DNA of 64,000 bases, taken from NCBI GenBank assembly GCA_902550635.1, contig CACCZY010000001.1, positions 1 to 64,000 on the forward strand, given 5' to 3'. The DNA is from an uncultured Pelagibacteraceae bacterium (GTDB lineage: Bacteria > Pseudomonadota > Alphaproteobacteria > Pelagibacterales > Pelagibacteraceae). Shown in pieces: positions 36,393-44,796 of the stretch. Position 1 is the first letter of the stretch; every line of letters starts with the position of its first letter. The position numbers were made by a program, and so were the translations under genes. The notes beneath the pieces were generated by a model that saw nothing but the letters and a program-made list of their open reading frames with translations, ran no database searches and was not told the DNA's origin.

Positions 36393-36683
36393 TTGGCAGT
36401 TGTAAAATCTAATTTAGTAAAACAAATCTCAGATCAGTATCCAAATTATTTAAAAAAAGATCTAAATAAGTTTTTAGAAATTTTACTTAAAGAAATTACT
36501 AATTCTTTAAAAAAAGGAGAAAGAGTTGAATTTAGAGACTGGGGCATATTCTATACAAATATACAAAAAGAAAGAATTTCAAGAAATCCTAAAACTGGTG
36601 AAAAAGTAAAAACACCACAAAAAAGAAGCATTCATTTTAAAATGTCAAAAAAAATGTTTAATAAAATTAATAATAATGAATAA
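36393..36683 (+). CDS. ihfB: Integration host factor beta / HU-family DNA-binding protein
   Basis: A DNA-bending heterodimer subunit of 96 residues. The beta-arm motif RNPKTGEKVKTPQKRSIHFK carries the conserved RNPxTG, preceded by VEFRDWGIFY in place of the usual 'IRGFGSF'. The start is TTG at 36393, as there is no ATG nearby. Position after rpsA is where alphaproteobacterial ihfB lies. The stop overlaps pyrF by eight bases. Confidence 0.88.
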   Translation: MAVVKSNLVKQISDQYPNYLKKDLNKFLEILLKEITNSLKKGERVEFRDWGIFYTNIQKERISRNPKTGEKVKTPQKRSIHFKMSKKMFNKINNNE

Positions 36684-37347
36684 AAAAATTTTTATAGCTA
36701 TTGATACCAATAGTATACATAAAGCAAAAAAAATTATTACCGAAACAAAGACAAAAAAACTTAAAATTGGTTATAAATTTGGATTAGAATTTTTAAACTC
36801 TAAAAATGGAAGATTATTTATATCTAAAATTAGAAAAAAAATTATATTCGCTGATTTAAAGCTTAATGATATTCCAAATACTTGTATTTCAACAATAAAA
36901 TCAATTAAAGATTTAAAGATAAATTACTTAACAATACATATAAGTTCGGGATTAAATGCTCTAAAATCTACAAAAAAAGTTTCGGGTAAAATAAAACTAG
37001 TTGGTGTAACTACTCTAACTTCATTAAATAATAAAGATATAAAAGAAATTGGATATACAAAAAGTATTAAAAATTTAGTTATTCATCAAGCAAAATTAGC
37101 AAAAAAAGCTAAATTAGATGCTATTGTTTGTAGCGCTCACGAAGTTAAAGAAGTAAGAAAAATATTTAAAAAAGAAATTATTACCCCTGGAATAAAATTA
37201 AATTCAAAATCAAAAGACCAAAGAAGAGTAATGACTCCAAAAAAAGCATTTGAAAAAGGAAGTGATTGGCTAGTTATTGGAAGATCCATAACCAAAAATA
37301 ATATAAAAAAAAATATGAAAGATTTAGTTGATAATCTTAACGAGTAA
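36676..37347 (+). CDS. pyrF: Orotidine 5'-phosphate decarboxylase
   Basis: The last step of UMP synthesis. The catalytic charge network is intact in FADLKLNDIPNT (near 55-66), the phosphate loop includes TPGIKL, and the C-terminal DWLVIGRSIT matches the family. It has 223 residues. Its stop overlaps the trpF start by one base. Confidence 0.93.
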   Translation: MNKKIFIAIDTNSIHKAKKIITETKTKKLKIGYKFGLEFLNSKNGRLFISKIRKKIIFADLKLNDIPNTCISTIKSIKDLKINYLTIHISSGLNALKSTKKVSGKIKLVGVTTLTSLNNKDIKEIGYTKSIKNLVIHQAKLAKKAKLDAIVCSAHEVKEVRKIFKKEIITPGIKLNSKSKDQRRVMTPKKAFEKGSDWLVIGRSITKNNIKKNMKDLVDNLNE

Positions 37348-37970
37348 TGGAAGCAAAAATCTGTGGAGTAAGAGACTCCAAAACTTTGAATTATATAGTA
37401 AATCATAAGTATCCACCAAAATTTATTGGTTTTATTACAAACTATAAAAAATCAAAAAGATATGTTGAGTACAATGATTTAAAAAAATTAATTAATGTTA
37501 AAAAAAAAGGTATAAATTTTGTATCAGTATTAGTGGATCCAGATGACCATATATTAGAGAAAATAAAAAATCTAAACTTTGACTTTTATCAGCTTTATGA
37601 TGTTGCTCCAGAAAAAGTAAAATTAATAAAAAATAAATATAATAAAAAAATAATTTCTGCCATAACTATTGAAAATAAACCAGATGTAGAAAAATACAAA
37701 AATTTTGAATTATTCTCAGACATTATTTTATTTGACAGTAAAGGTTATGAAAAATCACTTGGATTTAATCATGATCTACTTAATGGTATACCTCGCTCTA
37801 TAACCAAAATGCTTGCGGGAAACATTCAATTTGATGATAGACTTGATAAATATTCTAAAATAACAGATATTATTGATATATCGGGAAGTTTGGAAACGTC
37901 AGGTAAAAAAGATATTTTAAAAATAAATACTTTTTTAAAAAATATTAACAAAATAAAAAATGAAAATTAA
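37347..37970 (+). CDS. trpF: Phosphoribosylanthranilate isomerase, divergent
   Basis: The 207-residue TIM barrel starts MEAKICGVRD, with the catalytic Cys6 in KICG, and keeps the catalytic Asp in ILFDSKG and the C-terminal DISGSLETSGKKD. Other hallmarks differ: QLHGDE reads QLYDVAPE, the GGTGxxFDW loop reads YEKSLGFNHD, and LAGGL reads LAGNI. The chemistry residues are therefore kept while substrate-loop residues are not. It lies between pyrF and trpB, overlapping both, so tryptophan synthesis is the natural role. Confidence 0.85.
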   Translation: MEAKICGVRDSKTLNYIVNHKYPPKFIGFITNYKKSKRYVEYNDLKKLINVKKKGINFVSVLVDPDDHILEKIKNLNFDFYQLYDVAPEKVKLIKNKYNKKIISAITIENKPDVEKYKNFELFSDIILFDSKGYEKSLGFNHDLLNGIPRSITKMLAGNIQFDDRLDKYSKITDIIDISGSLETSGKKDILKINTFLKNINKIKNEN

Positions 37971-39189
37971 AAAAAAAATCGCTCTTATTGACCAACATGA
38001 TAAAAATGGTTTTTGGGGAGGAAAATTTGGTGGAAGCTTTATTCCAGAAACATTAAAAAAACCTGTACATGACCTTGCTAAAAGCTTTGCAAAGCTTAGG
38101 AAAAATAAAAATTTTATAAAAAAAAGAGATTATTATTTTAAAAACTATATTGGTTCTCCCACTCCTTTTATTAAATTAGAAAATTTATCTAGTCATTTGG
38201 GGGGAGCTCAAATATGGGCAAAAGTTGTTTCTGAAGCAAATGGCGGAGCCCATAAAATTTATAATGCAACGGTACATGCTTTACTTTGTAAAAGTATGGG
38301 TAAAAAATATATAGTTGGGGACACAGGTGCTGGTTATGCTGGAAAAATGTTAAGCATGGCAGCAAAAAAATTCGGTCTAAAATGTAAAATTTTTATGGGT
38401 GTTAAAGACATTAAAAGACAAAAACCTAATTGTATTGCTATAAGAAAAAATGGAGCTGAAATTGTTCCTGTTTATACTGGGAGTCAGACGTTAGTTGATG
38501 CCGTAAGTGAATGTATGAGATATTGGGTTTCTAATTGCGATACAACACACATGTGCGTAGGATCAACGGTTGGACCAAATATCTTTGTAAAAGTATGTGG
38601 ATGGAGCACCAGTCAAATTTCAAGAGAACTAAAAGTTCAAATAAAAAAAGAATTCGGAAAAATACCAAAAAAAATTAAACTTATAAATTGTGTTGGTGGT
38701 GGAAGTTCTGCTTATGGTTTTTGGAGTGAATTTGTTGATTTTCCCAAAACACAAATAGAATTTATTGGCGTTGAAGCAGGAGGACCAAAGAATTCTAAAT
38801 TACATGCTGCTCCTTTGAGTAAAAATGCTAAATTAGGAGTGTTGCATGGTTCTGCTTCTTATGTTTGTCAAAATAAAGATGGACAAATTAATGAGACTGA
38901 TTCTATTTCTGCTGGACTTGATTACCCAGGAGTAAGTCCAATACATTGTTTTTTAAAAGATACCAAAAGAGCAAAATACACTTATGCAACAGATGAAAGT
39001 GCCTTAGCAGCTTACAAAATGGTAACTAAATTTGAAAAATTAAATCCAAGCCTCGAACCTAGTCATGCATTCGCAGAGGCAATAAAAATTGCACCTAAAT
39101 TATCAAAAGACACAATTATAATAGTAAACTCATGTGGTGACGCAAAAAAAGACAAAGATATTCTGAAAAAAAGATTAGGAAAATATTAA
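37960..39189 (+). CDS. trpB: Tryptophan synthase beta-chain homologue with atypical active site
   Basis: A 409-residue fold-type II PLP enzyme of the TrpB family: FGGSFIPET near the start, the PLP lysine Lys99 in GGAHKIYN, the phosphate loop CVGGGSSA at 244-251, SAGLDYPGV near 317, and a roughly TrpB length. Hallmark positions differ. The usual ETGAGQHG reads DTGAGYAG (121-128), so the catalytic Glu is Asp121 and Gln-His is Tyr-Ala. The KREDLxHTG stretch before the lysine reads KVVSEANGG. GGGSNA reads GGGSSA, and NLSGRGDKD reads NSCGDAKKDKD, putting Cys392 where the pyridine-binding Ser is expected. Its place between trpF and trpA still implies a Trp role. Confidence 0.8.
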   Translation: MKIKKKIALIDQHDKNGFWGGKFGGSFIPETLKKPVHDLAKSFAKLRKNKNFIKKRDYYFKNYIGSPTPFIKLENLSSHLGGAQIWAKVVSEANGGAHKIYNATVHALLCKSMGKKYIVGDTGAGYAGKMLSMAAKKFGLKCKIFMGVKDIKRQKPNCIAIRKNGAEIVPVYTGSQTLVDAVSECMRYWVSNCDTTHMCVGSTVGPNIFVKVCGWSTSQISRELKVQIKKEFGKIPKKIKLINCVGGGSSAYGFWSEFVDFPKTQIEFIGVEAGGPKNSKLHAAPLSKNAKLGVLHGSASYVCQNKDGQINETDSISAGLDYPGVSPIHCFLKDTKRAKYTYATDESALAAYKMVTKFEKLNPSLEPSHAFAEAIKIAPKLSKDTIIIVNSCGDAKKDKDILKKRLGKY

Positions 39190-39992
39190 TGTTATTATCT
39201 CCAATAAATATAGCATTTAAAAATTGCAAAAATGAAAAAAGACCAGCACTTCTTACCTATACAGTTGCATCTGATCCCAGTAAAAATAAATCATTAAAAA
39301 TTTTAAAATCAATCTCAGAATATGTGGATATTTTAGAGGTTGGATTTGGTCACTCAACACCAATAGCAGACGGAGGACAAATTCAAACTAGCTCTTACAG
39401 AGCAATTAAAAATGGTTTTAAAATGAAAGATGCTTTTCAAATAGTTAAAAATTATAAGAAATTAAAAAATACGAAACCTATAATACTTATGGGTTACTAC
39501 AATATGATTTATCAATATGGAGAAGATAAATTTATAAACAAATGTAAAAAAGTAGGAGTAAATGGATTAATCGTAGTAGATTTACCTTGGCCAGAAAATA
39601 AAAAGTTTTCAAAAAAATGCAAAAAAAAATCTATTACATTTGTTCAATTGCTTTCACCAACTACATCAAAAGATAGGTTAAAAAAAATAGTTAAAGATTC
39701 CCATGAAATGATTTACTATATAAGTATGCTTTCTACAACAGGTGGCAAATTAAAAGTATCTCCAAAAAAAATACTTAAAAATTATAATAAAATAAAAAAA
39801 ATTGACCCTAAAAAAAATTATGTAATAGGTTTTGGAATTACTGATAAAACTATTTCAAAATTAAAAACTGCTGATGGACTAGTAGTAGGAAGTGCAATTT
39901 GTAAAGAAATAACGAAAAGTTTAAATAAAAGACAAAATCCTGTCACAAATGTAAGCAATATGGTAAAAAGATTAAAAAACAAAATTATATGA
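39189..39992 (+). CDS. trpA: Tryptophan synthase alpha-chain homologue, divergent interface loop
   Basis: A TIM barrel of 267 residues that cleaves indole-glycerol phosphate in canonical members. The catalytic acids are retained: Glu50 in DILEVG and Asp61 in IADGG. However, the usual GIPFSDPxADG loop reads GFGHSTPIADG, replacing the Asp that signals to the beta subunit by Thr57; AGDP reads ASDP; YNPI reads YNMI; and the mobile GVTG loop reads STTG. Phosphate-binding GFGI and VVGSAI are normal. It starts on the last base of trpB and overlaps accD. Confidence 0.85.
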   Translation: MLLSPINIAFKNCKNEKRPALLTYTVASDPSKNKSLKILKSISEYVDILEVGFGHSTPIADGGQIQTSSYRAIKNGFKMKDAFQIVKNYKKLKNTKPIILMGYYNMIYQYGEDKFINKCKKVGVNGLIVVDLPWPENKKFSKKCKKKSITFVQLLSPTTSKDRLKKIVKDSHEMIYYISMLSTTGGKLKVSPKKILKNYNKIKKIDPKKNYVIGFGITDKTISKLKTADGLVVGSAICKEITKSLNKRQNPVTNVSNMVKRLKNKII

Positions 39993-40915
39993 ATTGGATT
40001 AAAAAAACCCTACAACTGGGTGAAAAAATTAAAAAAATTTTAAAGAAAAGACCTTCAAAAGAAGATATAGAAAACTCTGAATGGACCAATTGTTGCAAAG
40101 GACCAATATTAAAAACTGATTTAGAAAAAAATTTATGGGTTTGCAATTCTTGTGGAAAACATCATCGAATATCATCAAGGCATAGATTTGATATAATATT
40201 TGGAAAAAATAATTATCAAATACTTGATACCCCCATCCCAACTGAGGATCCATTAAATTGGAAAGATACCAAATCATATAAAGATCGATTAAAAGCAGCG
40301 AGAAAAAAAACTAACCAAAATTGTGCTGTATTAATAGCTAGTGGTAATTTAGGGGGAATCAATATAACTGCAGCTGCAATAAATTTTGATTTTATCGGTG
40401 GATCTATAGGTGCCGCCGAAGGAGAAGCCATAATATATGGGGTACAACATGCAATAGATAATAAAACACCATATGTATTTTTTCCATGTGGAGGGGGACA
40501 GAGAATGTTTGAATCTCCAATAGCTTTGGCAAATATGACTAGAACTACTCTTGCAATAAACGAATTAAAAAAAAATAATCTTCCTTATATTGTTTGTTTT
40601 ACAGATCCAACAGCTGGTGGAATTACAGCATCCTTTGCAATGCTTGGGGATTTTCATTTTGCCGAACCTGGTTGTTTAATAGCATTTGCTGGTAAAAGAG
40701 TAATACAGGCTACAGTCAAAGAAGAGTTAAGCCCAGATTTTCAAACTTCAGAGTTTGTTGAAAAACATGGTTTTGTGGACAAAGTTATTCAACGAAAAGA
40801 TTTAAGAGACCAAATAACTATGCTTTTATCTATATTGCTAAATAAAAATTCTGAGGTAGTTTCTGACACTAATGAAACTTCAGAACTTAGTGGCGAGACT
40901 AGAGAAGCGTCATAA
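39989..40915 (+). CDS. accD: Acetyl-CoA carboxylase carboxyltransferase subunit beta
   Basis: Transfers CO2 from biotin to acetyl-CoA in fatty-acid synthesis. The 308 residues have an N-terminal zinc ribbon, unusual here because the first pair is CC (35-36) and the second CNSC (52-55), not CxxC twice. The crotonase-like core shows GGSIGAAEGEAI, FPCGGGQRM and PTAGGITASFAMLGD. It is in the conserved trpA-accD-folC order. The 3' end overlaps folC by 44 bases. Confidence 0.95.
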   Translation: MNWIKKTLQLGEKIKKILKKRPSKEDIENSEWTNCCKGPILKTDLEKNLWVCNSCGKHHRISSRHRFDIIFGKNNYQILDTPIPTEDPLNWKDTKSYKDRLKAARKKTNQNCAVLIASGNLGGINITAAAINFDFIGGSIGAAEGEAIIYGVQHAIDNKTPYVFFPCGGGQRMFESPIALANMTRTTLAINELKKNNLPYIVCFTDPTAGGITASFAMLGDFHFAEPGCLIAFAGKRVIQATVKEELSPDFQTSEFVEKHGFVDKVIQRKDLRDQITMLLSILLNKNSEVVSDTNETSELSGETREAS

Positions 40916-42137
40916 AAAAAAAATCGATCTATCCTTAGATAGAACTTTTAATTTACTTAAAAAATTAGGAAACCCCCAAAATAAATTAAAAAATATAGTC
41001 ACCATTGTGGGAACGAATTCTAAGGCGAGCATGGCCTATGGTTTAAAATCTATATTAAATGAGGCAGGATATAAGTGTAATCTTTATACTTCTCCTCATT
41101 TACAATCTTATACTGAAAGATTTATTTTTAATGATAAAGAGATAAGCAATAAAAATCTTTTTGATTTGTTGTCTGATATAGAAAAATTTCTTGGAGATGA
41201 TCAAGCAACTATATTTGAGATGCTCACATGTGGATTTATTAAATATGCTGAAAATTTTCAAAATAATATAAATATAATTGAAGCTGGTCTTTTTCATCAG
41301 TTCGATAGCACCAATGTATTTAAAGAAAATCTATTAACACTAATTGGTTATATCCATTTAGATCATTTAGCATGGTTGGATAATAAAACAATTGATGGAA
41401 TTATTCATGAAAAAACCACTAAATTATTAAATTCTAATATTTTTGTTAATCAACAAGAAAATAAAGAAATTTCTTTAAAAATTGAAAATGCACTAATTAA
41501 TAATTCATCTAAAAAATATATTTTTGGGAAAGATTTTAACATTCACAGAGCAGAAAATAATTTTATTCAATATCAGGATCAATTAGGAGAAATTATTTTA
41601 CCTGAACCCAATATTTTAGGAGATCATCAATTAGGAAATTTAAGCACAGCTATAGCAGCATCCAGAAAATTATTTAACGTTAAAGATGATCATGTAAAAA
41701 AAGGTATAACTAAAATTGAACTTAAAGGAAGATTACAAGAAATAAAATCTGGAAAATTAAAAAATCTTATAGGACAAAATAGATTAATAATTGACGGCGG
41801 CCACAATATTGGTGCATCTAAAGCAATAGCCAATTGGATCAAAAATCAAAATCAAGATGTACATATAATTGTGGGCATGATGAAAGACAAAACTCACAAA
41901 GAATTTATTAATTCTTTTAAAGATATTGTTAAATCTATTCAATTAATAGATATTCCAAACCAAGAAGGCGCTCTGTCAAAAGAACAGTTTAAAAGTAAAC
42001 TAAATGGAATTAATGTAAATATTTCTTTAGCAAACAATATAGAAGAAAGTATTAAATCACTTTCAAATTACCAAAATTCAATTGGAATTTTTACAGGATC
42101 GTTATATCTAATTGGAGAGGTTTTAAATCTAAATTAG
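40872..42137 (+). CDS. folC: Folylpolyglutamate/dihydrofolate synthase, variant P-loop
   Basis: A Mur-ligase-fold enzyme that adds glutamate to folates. The 421 residues are standard. The P-loop, normally GTNGKGS, reads GTNSKAS at 47-53; the lysine is retained. Other marks: TSPHLQSYTERF, HLDHLAWLDN, the carbamylated-lysine region replaced by IIHEKTTKL, and LIIDGGHNIGASKAI. The start ATG lies within accD. The stop overlaps convergent trxA by four bases. Confidence 0.9.
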   Translation: MKLQNLVARLEKRHKKKIDLSLDRTFNLLKKLGNPQNKLKNIVTIVGTNSKASMAYGLKSILNEAGYKCNLYTSPHLQSYTERFIFNDKEISNKNLFDLLSDIEKFLGDDQATIFEMLTCGFIKYAENFQNNINIIEAGLFHQFDSTNVFKENLLTLIGYIHLDHLAWLDNKTIDGIIHEKTTKLLNSNIFVNQQENKEISLKIENALINNSSKKYIFGKDFNIHRAENNFIQYQDQLGEIILPEPNILGDHQLGNLSTAIAASRKLFNVKDDHVKKGITKIELKGRLQEIKSGKLKNLIGQNRLIIDGGHNIGASKAIANWIKNQNQDVHIIVGMMKDKTHKEFINSFKDIVKSIQLIDIPNQEGALSKEQFKSKLNGINVNISLANNIEESIKSLSNYQNSIGIFTGSLYLIGEVLNLN

Positions 42138-42457
42138 ATATTTTCCTTAATCCATTTTACAAAATCTTGCTTAGTAGTCATGCCTACTTTTAAAGATTTT
42201 ACTTCCTTTGAAACTATAATCGCACAAGTAGGAATTCCTCTTACAGAAAATTCAGGTCTTATTGGAACATTTGGATTTTTATCAATATCCATTACTCCAA
42301 ATTCAACTTCATTCATTTCATTTGAAATTGATTCTACAATGGGAGCTAATGCTTTACATGGACCACACCAATCAGCAGTAAATCTCAAAAGAAATGGCTT
42401 TGGGCTATTTAAAACTTTTTCTTCAAAATTATCATCTGTTACGTTTGTAATTGTCAT
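42134..42457 (-). CDS. trxA: Thioredoxin
   Basis: A 107-residue disulfide reductase with WCGPC at 30-34 and the cis-proline segment RGIPTCAI. The short length and absence of a signal peptide make it cytoplasmic. It is convergent with folC, an arrangement shared by other alphaproteobacteria. Its 57-base upstream gap separates it from the exonuclease gene on the same strand. Confidence 0.96.
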   Translation of the reverse strand: MTITNVTDDNFEEKVLNSPKPFLLRFTADWCGPCKALAPIVESISNEMNEVEFGVMDIDKNPNVPIRPEFSVRGIPTCAIIVSKEVKSLKVGMTTKQDFVKWIKENI

Positions 42458-42513
42458 AATCTCTATATATAAATAATTAAATTATATTCAATAGATAAAA
42501 AAATTTATCCACA

Positions 42514-43944
42514 TTAAACATTTTCATATTTTTTTTGAATTTCCATTACATAACTATTTAATTTATCTAAAAATTTTAATTTTTCATGATCATTTTCATT
42601 AGTATATTTTTCTCTCAAATTGTCGCACTCAAAGTAAAATTCTTTACAAGTCCACCATTTTTCCTTTTCATCGCTAAGTATTCTTTTAGCAATTTGCATT
42701 TTAATACTTTTCAACATTTCAGTTGGCAAAGTTTCGGGTGACTCTTGAAAAATAATTTTTTTACCAAATCCCACGAGCCTTTCATCATCAAATTTATCTA
42801 ATAGTTTTAACTTATCTTTCCAAGAAGCGGCGTGCCATGATGGAAAGAGTGCTGTATCTTTATTTGATGTAAACTTTTTGTAGATACTTTCTTCTGCATA
42901 TATATCTTCTTGTGATTTTAATTGTTCTTTTTCCTCCGCAATTTCTCTTAAAGCAGTTAGAATATTTTGAGAAAACTTTTCATTATCTCTTATTAATTGT
43001 GCTCTTTTTTTTATCAATTCAGGATCTATAACATTATATGGCTCTTCCTTCATTCCATACTTTGCCTCAAGTATAATTGGTGCTTTGTTGGATCTAATTG
43101 TTCTTAAAAACTTTGGTGTTTTCTTCATTTCTACTTTTAATTCATTAATAGACATTTTTAATAAGGGTTGAACATCAACTCTTAAATCTACCGCTTGGCC
43201 CCATTGATAAATTGGATGAATGCAATGTTTTGGGTGAAGTGGAGCACATAAATATAATCTAGATTTTCCATAAAAATATTCGTTCAAAGTTATTATATTT
43301 TCTTTTTTAAAAATTGTTTCAGTATCTAATTTGTTTGCTGTTTTTAAAAAAGCATCCCAAATACCTGCTTGTTTTTTCTTAATTAAACCAAGTATTTTCA
43401 TAGTCAATGTTGCATCAAATAGTGCTGAATGAGCGTTGCTTGAGTCGAATCCATTCATGCGGCTTAAAGACTCTAATTTAAACACAGGATTATTTTTTTC
43501 ATTAATTTCCGTCTGTAAAACATTTTTATCTATAGCATACGCAGCTCTTGCGATGTTAATTCCATCGTGTCTTTTATTAGGAGAGGCATTAGTAATATAA
43601 GGATATCTAATTCCTTTAAAAAACTCTTTTCTAATCATTTCATCGTCAAACCCAATGTTGCTCCATCCAAGAAAAATTGCTGGGCTCCATTTTTTGAATA
43701 TTTTTTCAATTTCTCCAAGCATTTGATAATGACTCAAATTAACTTGAGTTAGTTGTTTTACTGTTGTTTTGTTTACTATAAGAGCCATTGCTTGAGGTAT
43801 TTCACCTTCAGGCAATCTACATCTTAAATTAAATCTATCTAATTCTTTGAAATCTTGATTTACCAGCACGCCACCTATTTCAATTATACTTCCAAAATCA
43901 GTGCTAGCGCTTGATGACTCGATATCCCAAATAGCTAAATTCAT
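42514..43944 (-). CDS. sbcB: Exodeoxyribonuclease I-like 3'-5' exonuclease
   Basis: A 476-residue DEDDh exonuclease similar to E. coli ExoI. Exo I is WDIESSS (Asp7, Glu9), exo II is GWSNIGFDDEM, and exo III is NAHSALFDA with the His. A long C-terminal region with KHCIHPIYQWGQAVDLR and FLRTIRSNKAP matches the ExoI SH3/helical extension and argues against a plain DnaQ-type protein. It acts on single-stranded DNA in repair. The gene is monocistronic, with a 128-base gap upstream. Confidence 0.85.
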   Translation of the reverse strand: MNLAIWDIESSSASTDFGSIIEIGGVLVNQDFKELDRFNLRCRLPEGEIPQAMALIVNKTTVKQLTQVNLSHYQMLGEIEKIFKKWSPAIFLGWSNIGFDDEMIRKEFFKGIRYPYITNASPNKRHDGINIARAAYAIDKNVLQTEINEKNNPVFKLESLSRMNGFDSSNAHSALFDATLTMKILGLIKKKQAGIWDAFLKTANKLDTETIFKKENIITLNEYFYGKSRLYLCAPLHPKHCIHPIYQWGQAVDLRVDVQPLLKMSINELKVEMKKTPKFLRTIRSNKAPIILEAKYGMKEEPYNVIDPELIKKRAQLIRDNEKFSQNILTALREIAEEKEQLKSQEDIYAEESIYKKFTSNKDTALFPSWHAASWKDKLKLLDKFDDERLVGFGKKIIFQESPETLPTEMLKSIKMQIAKRILSDEKEKWWTCKEFYFECDNLREKYTNENDHEKLKFLDKLNSYVMEIQKKYENV

Positions 43945-43981
43945 ATATTATTTATCCTTTTAAAAGCTATGTTTTAATGAA

Positions 43982-44024
43982 TGTTTAGATTGTTTTTTAT
44001 GACTAAACCATTTGCATCTAAACA
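43982..44024. other. Inverted repeat in the gap between the nuclease genes
   Basis: TGTTTAGAT (43982-43990) and ATCTAAACA (44016-44024) are perfect inverted copies around a 25-base loop. They lie in the 128-base gap 3' of the RecB-type nuclease and 5' of the ExoI-like gene. It could be an mRNA 3'-end structure or an operator. No open reading frame of interest is in the gap. Confidence 0.35.
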
Positions 44025-44072
44025 AGTAGCTCTTAGTTAGTATTATCTTTTCTAAGAATTTATTAACGAAAG

Positions 44073-44759
44073 TCAACTTAAATTATTCATTTCGTTAAAT
44101 TTTTTTACTCTTCCTAGAAATAAATTTTGGTACATTTGTAATTCTGGTCCTTCAATTTTAAAATCTTGAAATAAATTGTCTACTGTACATAATAATATTA
44201 CTCCTAAAGTAATATTTGTTTTGTAGACAATATTGTGTGCTAAAGTATACGCACCTAATTGTAGAAAATAATCTTGAATATAATCAATTTTTTTTGGTTT
44301 ATTTGCTTGTTTAAAGTCTATAATAGCTTCTTTTCCTTGATAAACTCCTACAAGATCTGCTGTACCGGCATATTTTTCTGGATAGTGAAGTGTTGTTTCC
44401 ATTCCAAATATTTCTTCTAATTTTCCTTTGATACCTTTATTTATTATTTCTTTAGCCATATTTTTATATTGCTCATTGCTTTCAAAAAAACTCTCATTAA
44501 TCCTGCCTCTTAAAAAATCCTCTATATAAGAATGCATTGAAGTACCTCTGCTGGATGCCTCAGTTTTAATTTTATTAGCTTCTTTGTGGCCTACTCGCTG
44601 TTTCCAATTTTCTAATGCTGCTTTATCCTCCTCTGATTTGGTTGCTTGTAAAATAGAGGTAACACTTGGTAATTTTTCATCATTAAATAAATATTTTCTC
44701 ATACCATTTTCAATGGATCTTGATGATTTTGGATAATTAAATTTATTATTCCACTTCAT
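44073..44759 (-). CDS. PD-(D/E)XK exonuclease, RecB/Cas4/phage-exonuclease type
   Basis: From the ATG at 44759 (MKWNNKFNYP) the protein has 228 residues; the longer start at 44828 would run into rmuC. The nuclease motifs are in order: RGTSMH (His near 76), GTADLVG (Asp near 135), IIDFK (Asp 148, Lys 150) and QLGAY (Gln 167, Tyr 171). This is the RecB-family motif set, seen in lambda-type exonucleases of marine phages as well as in bacterial repair enzymes. It lies just after rmuC, so a role in recombination or repair is plausible. A phage origin is possible but unproven. Confidence 0.78.
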   Translation of the reverse strand: MKWNNKFNYPKSSRSIENGMRKYLFNDEKLPSVTSILQATKSEEDKAALENWKQRVGHKEANKIKTEASSRGTSMHSYIEDFLRGRINESFFESNEQYKNMAKEIINKGIKGKLEEIFGMETTLHYPEKYAGTADLVGVYQGKEAIIDFKQANKPKKIDYIQDYFLQLGAYTLAHNIVYKTNITLGVILLCTVDNLFQDFKIEGPELQMYQNLFLGRVKKFNEMNNLS

Positions 44760-44796
44760 TGTGTCACTTATAAATGTATTTAATTTGAAAATGAAA

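Noticed and set aside
43999-44040. 13-codon plus-strand ORF beginning MTKPFASKQ in the nuclease gap
   Set aside because: Very short, no ribosome-binding site, and no gene downstream on that strand for it to lead.
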